DNA of 64,000 nt from Polaromonas sp. (GCA_028291985.1 JAQGNE010000063.1:62001-126000), one strand, 5' to 3'. Shown: positions 1 to 11,627, counted from the stretch's first letter. Program-made: numbers and translations. The notes: generated by a model not told the origin, from the letters alone.

Positions 1-1890
<1,890 letters not shown>

Positions 1891-1944
1891 TCATGGGCGG
1901 GCGGCGTCGAGGTTTGCCGCTGCGGTCAGAAATGCCGGAGCCAA

Positions 1945-2035
1945 TTGCGTTGTTCCCTACGCGGGGATGACCCCGATCAGGTTCAGCGGGTCTCGCATCC
2001 CTTACAGGACTTATGCGATCTCAGCCCGCGCATTT
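1945..2035 (-). promoter_or_regulatory. TPP riboswitch (THI element)
   Basis: Reading the minus strand, the leader of thiC carries the two conserved TPP-aptamer blocks: CTGAGA (2019-2024) after a GC-rich P1 strand, and ACCTGATC (1975-1982), followed by the GGGGTCATCCCC and GTAGGGAAC elements that close the aptamer. About 108 bases separate the aptamer from the thiC ATG and hold the expression platform. I see no clear T-run terminator there, so translational control is the likelier mode (inference). Confidence 0.93.
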
Positions 2036-2189
2036 CTGATTTTCAAGAAACGCCCTGGGCACCCCGACAAGCTGCGTGCATTGTAGGCAGGCCAAAACCG
2101 GCTGGCAACCCGCAGGCCTGAGCGGCGCCTGACGAGCGTGTCACGCCCGCATGGGCTGCAAGCTGTAGCGCAACGTCCGAACGACAAAC

Positions 2190-2264
2190 GCTACCCTTTT
2201 AATAGCGCATTGTGCCCGTCGGATATGGGGCAGAAGCACTATTTGCCTAAATTCTCGCGTCTGG
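2190..2264 (+). repeat. Family A dispersed repeat, degenerate copy
   Basis: Contains the head GCTAcccTTTTAATAGC, a core resembling GGGGCAGAAGC and the tail ATTTGCCTAAAT. This matches the layout of eight other copies in the window (TGCTAT-loop-ATAGCA head, AAGGGCT core, TTTT..TTGAAA tail). It lies in the 290-base gap between thiC and rdgC, where the promoter for the thiC riboswitch transcript must also lie; nothing else is recognisable in that gap. Confidence 0.55.
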
Positions 2265-2327
2265 TCAGGCCGCACGCCGGAAGGGCTATCCGGCTACCGG
2301 TTGCCGGTGGCATTGGTCCGGCGTGCG

Positions 2328-3302
2328 TCAGAACGGCGCGGATTCGGGCGACGCTGCCAGGCTGCTGACTGCTGTCGCAGGCTCCTGTGGCTCCGCCGCC
2401 GACGCACCTATCACCAGCTCACCGCCCAGTGCGCTCACCAGATCCGGAATCAGCTTGCGAATCTCGCCGGTGGCAATGGCCGCATCGGCGTCGAAGCGGT
2501 CGTCCTTGCTGGCTGCGCCGTCGTCCTGGAACACGCCATCGACAAACGACAGCTTCTTGATCTGCAGGCCTTCGGTGAGCACAAATGACACGCGCCCTTC
2601 CCACGTCATGGCCAGGCGCGTGGGTACCTTGCCGGTGGTGATGTGCTGCTGAACCTCGTCAATGTCCAACGCGTGGCGCGAGTAACGCACCACGGCCTTG
2701 GACTCGTCGGGCGCTTTCAGCTCGCATTCACGGTCAATGCTGAAGCCGGCTGGCGGCTCCTGGCTCAGCAGCCAGTCTGACATGGCCGCCACCGGGGATA
2801 CCGCGGTCTGCAGCGGCATCGCAGCCAGCCCGTCCATTGCCTTGGCCAGGCAGGTCAGGACCTCGTCGGCCTTGCCCTGGCTGCCGGCATCGACCATCAA
2901 CAAACGGGCCTCGGGATCAACCCACACATTGACTGCGCCCTGCCGCGTGAAGGCCATCGGCAGCAGCTCCAGCTTGGCTTCTTCCTTGAGTTCCTTGCTT
3001 TCCTTCTTGCCCGGCTTGCGGCCGGTGGTGGCCTCGATCTGGGCAGCACGCTCTTTCATTTTCCGGTTGATCACCGATGCGGGCACAGCCTTGCTTTCCA
3101 TCATCAGCTTCAGCAGCCACTGGCCGCCGACCGACTCCGCAAGCGCGCCGTTTTCCTGACCGCGAGGAGGCGTCCAGCCCACGGACTTTTCCTGTGTCAT
3201 GCCGCATTCGGCAAAGGGGGTTTCCTGCAGCTTGTCTTCCAGCTGGGCAAGCGACATGGACCACGCAGGCCCGACCCGGTACACCATGATATTTTTGAAC
3301 AC
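2328..3302 (-). CDS. rdgC: Recombination-associated protein RdgC
   Basis: Nucleoid-associated DNA-binding protein that forms a ring dimer and modulates RecA-dependent recombination. The protein is 324 aa (E. coli about 303). A GTG start at 3302 gives VFKNIMVYRV, matching the family N-terminus (MxxFKNxxVYR), with CAAAGG 5-10 bases upstream; extending further upstream would add a 20-residue non-family tail. The body has the family pattern FAECGMTQEKSVGWTPPRG near residues 35-55 and a charged linker KKESKELKEEAKLELLP. The C-terminus is Ala/Pro-rich and variable. It is a single gene, with a repeat element upstream. Confidence 0.95.
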   Translation of the reverse strand: MFKNIMVYRVGPAWSMSLAQLEDKLQETPFAECGMTQEKSVGWTPPRGQENGALAESVGGQWLLKLMMESKAVPASVINRKMKERAAQIEATTGRKPGKKESKELKEEAKLELLPMAFTRQGAVNVWVDPEARLLMVDAGSQGKADEVLTCLAKAMDGLAAMPLQTAVSPVAAMSDWLLSQEPPAGFSIDRECELKAPDESKAVVRYSRHALDIDEVQQHITTGKVPTRLAMTWEGRVSFVLTEGLQIKKLSFVDGVFQDDGAASKDDRFDADAAIATGEIRKLIPDLVSALGGELVIGASAAEPQEPATAVSSLAASPESAPF

Positions 3303-3374
3303 GAAAACCTTTGATTGACGGGATGTTGGGGGAGAAAGAAGGCAGCGGCTTAGAAGCCACACACCTTGTCTTTT

Positions 3375-3440
3375 TGCTATCTTTTAAATAGCACAATTCC
3401 CTTGTAATTAAAGGGCTCCGGGCATTATTTGCTTGGAAAA
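3375..3440 (+). repeat. Family A dispersed repeat
   Basis: Head TGCTATCTTTTAAATAGCA forms a 6-bp stem; the core AAGGGCTCCGGGC and tail TTTGCTTGGAAAA follow. It sits in the 376-base gap between rdgC and the end of the acyltransferase operon (3303-3678). No gene is visible in that gap; the rdgC promoter should lie in it. Confidence 0.75.
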
Positions 3441-3678
3441 ACGGTCTACGTGCCGGTTCTCGTCGAAGCAGCCCGAAGGTTGGGGAGCGCTTACTGTACC
3501 AAGCCGGCAATGTGGGGTGCCTGCGACAAGGCCATGTAACGCGTGGCAGCCTGCAAGGCGGTTCAGAGCAAGCCAACCGGATTGCCGCCGAAGCTCCGCC
3601 TGGTCGTCAACCCGGCAGGTAGCGGTGTTCGCAGGCTGCTCAAGCCAGCCGAAGGCAATGGCCCCTGCTTCCGGATGA

Positions 3679-4776
3679 CTAGGGTTGGGCGGGCGGCGCG
3701 TCCTCTTGTACGGCGGCCAGGGTGGAGTCTTGATGCGCGTCCGAGATGGCAGCCCTGTTGCCCTCCGCCAGATGGTGCATGACAGCGCTGGTGAAGTCCT
3801 GCACAGCCGACCACCGCAGATGAATCGCATCGGTGAACCACGACGGCTCTGTGCTCCATTCGGAATCAGCGTCCCAGTACGTGGCATGGGTATCGTCCAG
3901 GGCTGCCGCAATCTGGTCGTTGAACGCCTTGCGGAAGTTTCCATCCGGATCGACCTTGGCCTTCCATTCCGGATGCAGTGGTGTTGAGACCACCGTCAAC
4001 TGCCGGCCCTGGTCGTGCAGGCGCTCGGCCAGTTCCCCAAGCGCTTCAAAGCATTCGGGCTCCAGCGGATCGGGCGTGCCGTACAGCAGGGTCGAGCGGC
4101 TCTTGTCGGTGTCCAGCGGGCCAGAGGCAAAGCGGTCGAACACCAGCGGATCAAGCTGGACCTCGTTGCTGCGGCGGGCCTTGATATTGCGGGCATTGTT
4201 GACAATGGAGCCCGGCGCGAAATAGCGGATGTAATACGGCCATGGCGATGCCTTCTCGTTGACGTAGTCGCTCACGTCCTCGCGGTCAAACACTTCTGTC
4301 GGCTTGGCCTGGCAACCGGCAAAGTCCTGCGGCGCGGCAATCATCAACACATGCTGAACGCTGCTATACCGCTCCAGCAGCCAGTCGGCCGCATAGGCAG
4401 ACTGGTTGACATGCAACCCGCAAAATCCACCGTTGAGTGGCTTGATGGCCGGAAAGCTCTGCTCGATGGCCGCCCCATCAAAGTGCCGCCAGGCCACCGA
4501 CGAGCCCATCACCAGCAGGTTGGGCGATACCGCACCATGCTCCCGCAAAAAGCTGAGCTTTTCGTCGATGCACAGCGAATTGGTAAACGCCGGCGGCGGC
4601 AGATTGCCGGTGGCCAGCAACGTGAAGAGCCCCGTATAAAAAGCAGCAAGCGCACCGACCACACCTGCTGCCAGGGCTATCAGGTAGCGGCGCGGTGACG
4701 CCTGCGGCGCGCTTTCGTCGGTCGCCTTGGGCGTCTCGCGCGCTGGCGCGGCAAGCGGGTCAGGAGGTGTGCTCAT
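3679..4776 (-). CDS. Membrane-anchored SGNH-type protein, last gene of the MBOAT/FkbH/ACP operon
   Basis: 365 aa. One N-terminal transmembrane helix (about residues 31-55, YLIALAAGVVGALAAFYTG) places the rest in the periplasm. The body looks like an SGNH/DltD-type esterase or transferase: MGSSVAWRHFDG carries the candidate nucleophilic serine (about residue 93) and FTDAIHL near residue 315 supplies a D-x-x-H pair. It starts 3 bases after the carrier-protein gene, so it is translationally linked. By analogy with DltD and AlgX/AlgJ-like partners of MBOAT proteins, it may transfer or edit an acyl group on a surface polymer. The substrate is unknown and the SGNH assignment rests on motifs only. 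Confidence 0.75.
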   Translation of the reverse strand: MSTPPDPLAAPARETPKATDESAPQASPRRYLIALAAGVVGALAAFYTGLFTLLATGNLPPPAFTNSLCIDEKLSFLREHGAVSPNLLVMGSSVAWRHFDGAAIEQSFPAIKPLNGGFCGLHVNQSAYAADWLLERYSSVQHVLMIAAPQDFAGCQAKPTEVFDREDVSDYVNEKASPWPYYIRYFAPGSIVNNARNIKARRSNEVQLDPLVFDRFASGPLDTDKSRSTLLYGTPDPLEPECFEALGELAERLHDQGRQLTVVSTPLHPEWKAKVDPDGNFRKAFNDQIAAALDDTHATYWDADSEWSTEPSWFTDAIHLRWSAVQDFTSAVMHHLAEGNRAAISDAHQDSTLAAVQEDAPPAQP

Positions 4777-4779
4777 GGC

Positions 4780-5028
4780 TTATTTGCCTTTGATCTTGGT
4801 TGATATCAATTCAGCGAACTGGCCCACGTTGTGCAACGACTCCAGCTCGGCCGTGCGAAAGCGTATGCCGAAGCGAACCTCCGCCGCCACGATCAGATTG
4901 ACATGCGCCTGGCTGTCCCAGCCCTCGACATCGGCGGCGGTCATGTCACGCGTCAAGACAATGTCGTCGTCGTCGAAAACGTCTCTGAAAACCTGTGTCA
5001 ACGCATTAAGAATCTCGGCTTCTGTCAT
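4780..5028 (-). CDS. Acyl carrier protein (operon-specific)
   Basis: 82 aa, acidic, with the phosphopantetheine attachment motif GWDSQAHVNLI (Ser39). It is clearly a discrete carrier protein but differs from housekeeping AcpP, which has DSLD. Its ATG overlaps the FkbH stop by four bases (ATGA), so the two are translationally coupled. FkbH-family enzymes are known to load carrier proteins of this kind with a glyceryl unit, so this ACP is the probable acceptor here. It would act in the cytoplasm and present the thioester to the MBOAT membrane protein. Confidence 0.92.
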   Translation of the reverse strand: MTEAEILNALTQVFRDVFDDDDIVLTRDMTAADVEGWDSQAHVNLIVAAEVRFGIRFRTAELESLHNVGQFAELISTKIKGK

Positions 5029-6953
5029 GGGGTTTCAATCTGAATGAAATGGTTGGGTGAAGAAGGTCTTGCATCCAGCATGTATTGCCAGAATGTCGAG
5101 GCAGCGTCAGCCCCTTCCGGCGATTCCAGCCGGGCAAAGCCCAACCGCTCGTAGTGGCTGCAGACCATACCGTTGCGCGGCGTCGGCCGGTACTCCCCAA
5201 CCAGGGACGCATAGCCGCGCTTGTGGGCCGCTGTTGCCAGCACTTCCAGCGCGGCCTCCTCAACCTGCCGGCCCAACACCCGGCAACTCATGAGCCAGGT
5301 ATCAATCAGCAGGCTGCCTGCAGGCAGGCGTGCATCAGGCCGCGCAAGCAGCACGCTGATGAGGCCGTTGTCGCCAAACTTGTCGCGCAACCGGAGCGCC
5401 AGGGCTACTGACGCTGCTGTGCTGGCCACCTGCTCGACCTCGACCTGTGTGTAGCGGCGTGTCGTCAGGTTGAACTGGTTGGTCTTGTTGATCAACTGCG
5501 TGACACGCGGCAGATCGCCGTCGCCGACAGGCGTTGCCATGAGCGCCATGTCCAGCCCGCGCAGATAGCCGGCCATGTCGGTGGACTGGCTCAAGGCCGT
5601 CTTGCGCTCTGCATTGAGGGCGTAGCTGCGCCCGCGCGCGGCATCGTCCGGTGTGAAAGAAATGGCCTCGAAGCAGCCAGCCTCAGCAAGGCGGGCTGGA
5701 TATCCGGCGACGTCGTCAGGCAACTCCGGCACCCTGACCTGCGGCAGCTCACGCCGCACGATGTCCCGCTCTGCCGGGTTGTCATCCACAAAAACCAGGC
5801 TGTCCAGACCGATGTTCAGTTGCTCGGCAATCTGGCGCAGGTTGTGGGCCTTGTCGTCCCAGTTGGCCACAAACGCAGCAATGCTGCTTCGCTGAAGCGC
5901 CATCTCTGGATGGGTAAAGCCTGCTTCGGCAACCGCAGCATCGTTTTTGCTGCACACCGCCAGGATCACACCGCGTGCGGCCAGCTGCGCCGCGTAACGC
6001 TGAAACGCAAGAAAAGCCTCCCCTGTCGGATTACCCTGACCGAGCCGAATGCCGTCCAGGCCATCGTCACCAATCACGCCGCCCCATAAGGTGTTATCCA
6101 GGTCCAGCACCAGACATTTGCTGGAAAGCCCCGCCACCGCTGCCGCGATTCGCGCCACCCAGTCCCCATACAGCGGCGCCAGGGTGGGGCTGACCAGCTG
6201 CTTGCCATGATGCCAGCGAATAGGATCAGCCAGTCCCTGGCCATAGGTGCCGCGTGCCGCCTGCCAGGCAAGGTCCAGCAGCAGCACCCCGTCCTCCTGC
6301 GCAGCCGCACGCAAGGCGGCATTCAGGCGCTCGATGACTGTATGCGGTGCTGCGGGCACCAGGCCCTCGAACTGGCCGAACAGGGTCGGCTCGGCCGATA
6401 TGAAAGTTTGCTGGATCACCTGCGCGGAAAAGCGTTCACGGGCCAGCCGCCACAACGCGCGCAGTTCATCCACCCGGCCGCTGACGGCCGCCGTCACCTC
6501 GGCATCGGATGACTGCAGCGGCAACTGCAGGGGTGCATCATGCGCATCCAATGCCAGCAAAACCAGCTGCGGTGCAAACGCGTGCAGCTCTGCACTGTCT
6601 CCCATCAAGACCTGGCGGTAGTTGCCATAGGGCGCCAGGTAAAGCGACACCGCCAGACGACGCTGCAGCCCCGCAACGCGAATCGCGGGCAGCAGATGGT
6701 CCATGGTGTGGGAAGACAGCACGGCGACCCGCACGCCGGTCAGGCCTGAGGCCGCGGGCACGCTACCCGAGGCAATAGCGTCCAGCCCTTCTGCAGCCAT
6801 GCGATCGAGCCGCCCGGTCAGGGTGAAATCCCTGCGGAAACCGGCGAGATGGCCCGCCGCGGCGAGGCGCTTGAGCGGGTCGGTCTCGCGGCGTGCGGCA
6901 CTGATGGCGGCGCCCAGGTCGGGGTGCGGGGGAAGCCAGGCAAGTTGATCCAA
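5025..6953 (-). CDS. FkbH-like HAD-superfamily acyl-loading protein
   Basis: 642 aa from a TTG start at 6953, chosen because AAGGAG lies 8 bases before it; the longer GTG version would overlap the MBOAT gene by 49 bases and has no such site. Three regions are visible: an N-terminal SGNH-like domain (about 70-275), a HAD phosphatase domain beginning CLVLDLDNTLWGGVIG (about 280-295) with VCSKND and FVDDNPAERD, and a C-terminal acyltransferase-like domain (INKTNQFNLTTRRY, LMSCRVLGRQVEEAAL). Known FkbH proteins take 1,3-bisphosphoglycerate, dephosphorylate it and place glyceryl on an ACP; here the ACP is encoded next door. Linking this to surface acylation is inference. Confidence 0.9.
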   Translation of the reverse strand: MDQLAWLPPHPDLGAAISAARRETDPLKRLAAAGHLAGFRRDFTLTGRLDRMAAEGLDAIASGSVPAASGLTGVRVAVLSSHTMDHLLPAIRVAGLQRRLAVSLYLAPYGNYRQVLMGDSAELHAFAPQLVLLALDAHDAPLQLPLQSSDAEVTAAVSGRVDELRALWRLARERFSAQVIQQTFISAEPTLFGQFEGLVPAAPHTVIERLNAALRAAAQEDGVLLLDLAWQAARGTYGQGLADPIRWHHGKQLVSPTLAPLYGDWVARIAAAVAGLSSKCLVLDLDNTLWGGVIGDDGLDGIRLGQGNPTGEAFLAFQRYAAQLAARGVILAVCSKNDAAVAEAGFTHPEMALQRSSIAAFVANWDDKAHNLRQIAEQLNIGLDSLVFVDDNPAERDIVRRELPQVRVPELPDDVAGYPARLAEAGCFEAISFTPDDAARGRSYALNAERKTALSQSTDMAGYLRGLDMALMATPVGDGDLPRVTQLINKTNQFNLTTRRYTQVEVEQVASTAASVALALRLRDKFGDNGLISVLLARPDARLPAGSLLIDTWLMSCRVLGRQVEEAALEVLATAAHKRGYASLVGEYRPTPRNGMVCSHYERLGFARLESPEGADAASTFWQYMLDARPSSPNHFIQIETP

Positions 6954-6973
6954 AGCGGGTTGCTCCTTGGTGT

Positions 6974-8560
6974 CTAGAACTGAAAATACAAAAATTCGGT
7001 GGGGGCGGATGAGAATGTCCACGCCAGTGCAAAGAAACTCATGGCACCGATTGCCGCACCGATGGCGGGCGTGGGACGCCAGGTCAGCGCGGCTGACCAG
7101 TTTTCAGCCCAGTGTTTTCGGGGCTGCCAGTTGAGTGCGGTTTTGTAATGGCGCATCCACTGCTGGGTATTCGGCAACAGCCACACAAGGGCCAGCAGCA
7201 CGGCAATCAGGGCGAAGTCAGACCGGATGACGCGGCCGATCGTCCAGGGTGCAGGCGGCAGGTTCACCACAAAAGACGGCAGAGGGAGCGCCTCATTGAG
7301 CCCCGCCATGCCGCGCAGCATGGACAGCGCTGTCGGCACATCGGGCGCACGGAAGAACACCATGGCCACCACCACGCACATGAATGTCAGCAACACGGCT
7401 GCGCCGCGCTTCCATGGCGAATCACTGTCAAGCTTCCAGCCTCGGCTGGCCTTGAAGGCGCGCCAACCGTGCGCCACCACCAGGTAGAAGCCGTGCAAGA
7501 GACCGAACACGACATATTGCCAGCCCGCTCCATGCCAGAAGCCTGAAATGAACATCGTCAGCACCGTGGGGTAGGCCACCAGCGCAAAGAAGGCTCCAGC
7601 GGTCATCTTGCCGCGACGTGGCTGGGGCCTGCCCGCCGCTACCCGCGCCCGCGTCACCCGCAGCACAATGGGGTTGTAGATATAAGCGGTTAGAAATCGC
7701 GTCAGCGTCATGTGCCAGCGAGACCAGAATTCGATCACGTTACGCGCCTTGTAGGGGCTGTCGAAGTTGGGCGGCAGACTGATTCCAAACAGCAAGCCGA
7801 GCCCGATCGCCATGTCGGTGTAGCCTGAGAAGTCAAAATAGATTTGCAGGGTGTAGGTCAGCGCGCCGGTCCATGCATCCGCCACATGTGGTGCGATGCC
7901 CTGCGCTGTGTCGGCAAATATGGGCGTAGCGGTTGCACCCAGCGTGTCAGCAAACACCACTTTTTTGAAAAGTCCCAACAGAAAGAGCGTGCTCCCCGCC
8001 GCAATGTTGTCAAAGCGGGGCCGAAAGTTATCGGGCTCGCGGAACTGGTCCAGCATTTCCCGGTGGTGGGTAATGGGCCCGGCAATCAGATGGGGAAAGA
8101 AGGTGATGAAAAGGCTGTAATTGAGAAAGTCATGCTCCACCACGGCGCCGTCATGCGCATCGCTCAGATAAGCGATTTGCTGGAAGGTGAAAAAGGAAAT
8201 CGCCAAAGGCAGCACGATCTGGCTCATCGACCACTGCAAGCCAAAGGCCTGGCTGGCGACGTCCACAAAAAAGTTGGTGTACTTGTAGTAGCCCAGCAAA
8301 AGCAGGTTGGCCACAACCCCCGCGACCAGCACCAGCCGCGACGGCTTTCTTACCAAGTAGCCGCCCAGCAAATAATTGAACAGCATGCTGCCGACCAGAA
8401 GCGGTACATAGCCCGGGTTCCACCAGCCGTAAAAAACGAGCGACGATATGGTCAGCCACACACCCGCCAGGCGCTGACGGCCATTGCCAGCCAGCAAGAA
8501 AAACCCCAGCAGGACTACCGGCAGAAAACCGGCGATGAAAACAGGCGAGTTGAACAGCAT
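6974..8560 (-). CDS. MBOAT-family membrane O-acyltransferase (DltB/AlgI type)
   Basis: 528 aa with about ten hydrophobic segments, starting MLFNSPVFIAGFLPVVLLGF, as in AlgI/DltB proteins. The catalytic histidine region is present (SGFWHGAGWQYVVFGLLHG, about residues 340-358), as is the family motif FNFDSPYKARNVIEFWSRWHMT-like stretch around residues 265-285. Members move an acyl group from a cytoplasmic thioester donor to an extracytoplasmic polymer. It is the first gene of the operon and is followed after 20 bases by the FkbH gene. No alginate or cellulose genes flank it, so the acceptor is unknown. Confidence 0.93.
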   Translation of the reverse strand: MLFNSPVFIAGFLPVVLLGFFLLAGNGRQRLAGVWLTISSLVFYGWWNPGYVPLLVGSMLFNYLLGGYLVRKPSRLVLVAGVVANLLLLGYYKYTNFFVDVASQAFGLQWSMSQIVLPLAISFFTFQQIAYLSDAHDGAVVEHDFLNYSLFITFFPHLIAGPITHHREMLDQFREPDNFRPRFDNIAAGSTLFLLGLFKKVVFADTLGATATPIFADTAQGIAPHVADAWTGALTYTLQIYFDFSGYTDMAIGLGLLFGISLPPNFDSPYKARNVIEFWSRWHMTLTRFLTAYIYNPIVLRVTRARVAAGRPQPRRGKMTAGAFFALVAYPTVLTMFISGFWHGAGWQYVVFGLLHGFYLVVAHGWRAFKASRGWKLDSDSPWKRGAAVLLTFMCVVVAMVFFRAPDVPTALSMLRGMAGLNEALPLPSFVVNLPPAPWTIGRVIRSDFALIAVLLALVWLLPNTQQWMRHYKTALNWQPRKHWAENWSAALTWRPTPAIGAAIGAMSFFALAWTFSSAPTEFLYFQF

Positions 8561-8588
8561 GGTTCTGATCCTATGAATAGCACGGTCG

Positions 8589-9461
8589 TCAGCGAATCAC
8601 GAGAACGGGAACGGGACTGGTGCGAAGCAGGCTTGTCGTCGTGCTGCCCACAATGAACTGGCGTATGCGGGTGTGGCCGTGAGCGCCCATCACCAGAAGG
8701 TCAAGAGCGCTGCCCTCCAGATAGGCTGGGAGCGCCGTCTCGGGTTCGCCAGGAACCTGCCGGACTTGCACGTCGAATCCATTGGCCGCGAGACAGTCCT
8801 GCGCCCACGACAGCTGGTCTTGCCGACCCCCGTTGGCTTCTGCAACCATCACCACGTGGCATCTGAGGCCACGAAGCAGGGAACTTCCGGCAACAATCTC
8901 GACTACCCTTCGGCTTGTGCCGCTGCCGTCAAAGCCGATGACAAAGCTTTCCGGTTGCCTGTAATGGGTTGACGCAATCAATACAGGACGCGCCAGCGAA
9001 CGAATCGCCTGCTCGGCCCGATGACCAAAGGGCTGGTGCTTCGTGTGTTTGTCGTCCCCCGCGCGGTGCTGCCCTCCCAGAACAAACAGCCTGGCTTCTG
9101 GTTCCAGGTCTTGCAGTGTCTCGACCACGCCGCCGTGGCGCTGCAGACTCGCAACGTCGGCAACGCCCGCGTCCTTGCTGCGACGCACGCAGCCGTCAAG
9201 AAGCGCACGGCCATGCTGCTGCGCCAGCTTGCTTCGTTGCTCATCCAGCGCGCCCAGCTCATGAAGTAGGTTTTCCTGGATGCCCAGACCGATGCTACCG
9301 CTGTAATCGGAAACTGCCGCGCGTTCAGGGTGCCGCTGCAGCACATGCAAAAACTCGAGGGGCGCTTGCAGCCGCAGGGCCGCCCAATTGGCGTAATCGC
9401 TGACATGACGCGACGAAGGAGTCCCGTCAACGCAAGCGACTATTTTTGGCGTTGCTGTCAT
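8589..9461 (-). CDS. Universal stress protein, two tandem Usp domains
   Basis: 290 aa cytosolic protein with two UspA folds (about 1-145 and 150-290). The second ends in an ATP-binding-type motif GAHGHTRIRQFIVGSTT followed by PVPVLVIR, the classic Usp C-terminal strand. The first domain retains DGTPSSRHV but its C-terminal glycine motif is degenerate (GGQHRAGDDKHTKHQPFG), so it may be regulatory. The ATG lies one base after the SulP stop, so it is co-transcribed with the transporter. A role in gating or stress control of that transporter is a plausible inference. Confidence 0.92.
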   Translation of the reverse strand: MTATPKIVACVDGTPSSRHVSDYANWAALRLQAPLEFLHVLQRHPERAAVSDYSGSIGLGIQENLLHELGALDEQRSKLAQQHGRALLDGCVRRSKDAGVADVASLQRHGGVVETLQDLEPEARLFVLGGQHRAGDDKHTKHQPFGHRAEQAIRSLARPVLIASTHYRQPESFVIGFDGSGTSRRVVEIVAGSSLLRGLRCHVVMVAEANGGRQDQLSWAQDCLAANGFDVQVRQVPGEPETALPAYLEGSALDLLVMGAHGHTRIRQFIVGSTTTSLLRTSPVPVLVIR

Positions 9462-9462
9462 T

Positions 9463-10947
9463 TCAGTGGCCCATCAGTCGCTCGACAGCGCCGGGCTTGT
9501 CATGCACGGCGAATTTGTCCACCAGGGTAGCGCTGGCCTCGTTCATTCCAACCACTTCCACGGCCGTGCCTTGGCGTCGAAACTTCATCACTATCTTGTC
9601 CAGGGCGTTGACGGCCGTGATGTCCCAGAAGTGCGCCCGACTGACATCAATGCGCACCTGCTCAACCACTTCCTTGAAATCAAATTTGCTGATGAAGGTG
9701 TCGGCCGAGGCAAAGAAGACTTGGCCTACCACGGTGTAGGCACGGCCCTGTCCCTCGCCGGTGCCTGTACTGTCAACCCGCAGCACCTTGCCAACCTTGT
9801 GCGCAAAGAAAATGCCGCTGAGCAATACGCCCACAAACACGCCCTTGGCAAGGTCATGCGTGGCAACTACGACAACCACCGTAGCGACCATGACAATGCT
9901 TGAGCTGGGCGGATGCCGGCGCAGGTTTTTGATCGACTCCCAACTGAAGGTTCCGATTGAGACCATGATCATCACGGCCACCAGCGCGGCCATCGGGATC
10001 TGCTTGACCCACTGGCCCATGAAGACCACCATGACGAGCAGGAAGACTCCCGCGGCCAAGGTCGACAGCCGACCTCTTCCACCTGATTTCACATTTATGA
10101 CTGACTGGCCAATCATGGCGCAGCCTGCCATGCCACCGAGGAATCCGGCGGCGATATTGGCCATGCCCTGGCCGACACACTCCCGGTTTTTGTTGCTGGC
10201 CGTGTCGGTCAATTCGTCCACGATGGATGCGGTCATCATGGATTCAAGGAGACCGACAACGGCCAGTGTTGCGGCGTACGGAAAAATGATTCGAAGCGTC
10301 TCGGTCGTCAGTTGAATATCAGGCAACAAAAATACCGGCAGGCTGTCTGGCAGTTGCCCCATGTCGCCGACCGTACGGATGTCCAGTCCCAAGGCCATGG
10401 CAAAGCCGGTCAGCACCACGATGCAGACCAGAGGAGATGGAACCGACTTTGTCAGGTACGGAAACAGGTAGATGATGCCGAGGCCGCCCGCCACCATGGC
10501 ATAGACCTGCCAGGACGCGCCAATGATTTCCGGCAATTGCGCCATGAAAATGAGGATCGCCAGCGCATTGACGAAACCCGTCACAACCGATCGGGATACA
10601 AACCGCATCAGCACCGCCAGCCGCAGCCAGCCGGCAATGATCTGCAGCACACCGGTGAGCAAGGTTGCAGCCAGCAAATACTGCAGCCCGTGCGCCTTGA
10701 CCAGCGTCACCATCACAAGCGCCATCGCGCCGGTTGCCGCCGAGATCATGCCGGGCCGACCTCCACTGAAGGCAATGACGACCGCGATGCAGAACGAAGC
10801 ATAGAGTCCGACTTTCGGATCAACGCCTGCGATGATGGAAAAAGCGATAGCCTCCGGAATCAAGGCAAGGGCAACGACAAGTCCTGCCAACACATCACCA
10901 CGGACGTTGGACAGCCAGTGCTCGCGCAAGGTCTCTTTGAAATGCAT
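9463..10947 (-). CDS. SulP-family anion transporter with C-terminal STAS domain
   Basis: 494 aa from ATG 10947 ([22 protein letters not shown]), the usual beginning of this SulP subgroup; a longer TTG-started version has no family support. About ten to twelve membrane segments are followed by a STAS domain (about 405-490, [22 protein letters not shown]). The signature [24 protein letters not shown] is intact. SulP proteins carry sulfate, bicarbonate or dicarboxylates, and this subgroup resembles bicarbonate/sulfate carriers; the substrate cannot be read from sequence. It forms a two-gene operon with the downstream Usp gene. Confidence 0.93.
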   Translation of the reverse strand: MHFKETLREHWLSNVRGDVLAGLVVALALIPEAIAFSIIAGVDPKVGLYASFCIAVVIAFSGGRPGMISAATGAMALVMVTLVKAHGLQYLLAATLLTGVLQIIAGWLRLAVLMRFVSRSVVTGFVNALAILIFMAQLPEIIGASWQVYAMVAGGLGIIYLFPYLTKSVPSPLVCIVVLTGFAMALGLDIRTVGDMGQLPDSLPVFLLPDIQLTTETLRIIFPYAATLAVVGLLESMMTASIVDELTDTASNKNRECVGQGMANIAAGFLGGMAGCAMIGQSVINVKSGGRGRLSTLAAGVFLLVMVVFMGQWVKQIPMAALVAVMIMVSIGTFSWESIKNLRRHPPSSSIVMVATVVVVVATHDLAKGVFVGVLLSGIFFAHKVGKVLRVDSTGTGEGQGRAYTVVGQVFFASADTFISKFDFKEVVEQVRIDVSRAHFWDITAVNALDKIVMKFRRQGTAVEVVGMNEASATLVDKFAVHDKPGAVERLMGH

Positions 10948-11627
10948 GAATAAAAGCCGATAGACCCGGCGTCCGCGCAACGGCGGAGCTGGGTCTGGGA
11001 AACGAATGGCGTGATAACGCCAGCGGTGCTCGCGAGGAGCGGCGACTAGGTTGCGCTCAAGGGGGAGTAACGGAGTGGAAATAGCCGCGCGCCAGCATGC
11101 TGACCGGATAGGTTTCCGGCCGGCAAGGAATGTGGCGGCATATGCACTGCATGAAAATATTCTAACGGTGGCAAGTCAGTGCGCAATAGTCCGAAAGAGT
11201 CATTCGCGCAGGCTTTGACAGATGAGCACTCACTGAAGCACGGTATGGGTCGTGCAGAGTCATAACAGCCGGATGCCGGGAATATCCGTGCCTGAGCGGA
11301 AGGGCTGAGCGGTGTGCACAATGATGTTTCACGAGAGCCTTCAAGCCATGGGCGGACTGCACGGACTCGATTGATCTAACCTGCGCCAGCGCTTCAAGGC
11401 GGTTTCACAACCCACGCCCGGCTCCATATGGGTGCATCAGCACCGGCTGCGAACCACAGCAAACGCCTGGCGGTCAGCGAAATGCGACTCATCCTTTATC
11501 CAACTTTACAAACTGCCACGGGCAGGCAATGGCACAGATACACAGCGCCGTGAAACTGGCCGTCCGCTTGCAAATGCCCACGGGCAACTCAAACCCCGCA
11601 AGCTCTGCTTCTTGAAAGGAAGTTTCG
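10948..11627. other. Intergenic region without a supported gene
   Basis: About 680 bases between the divergent SulP and LTXXQ-protein genes. Short open frames occur on both strands but none has a ribosome site or recognisable product. Promoters for both neighbours must lie here. I see no repeat or RNA gene. Confidence 0.6.
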
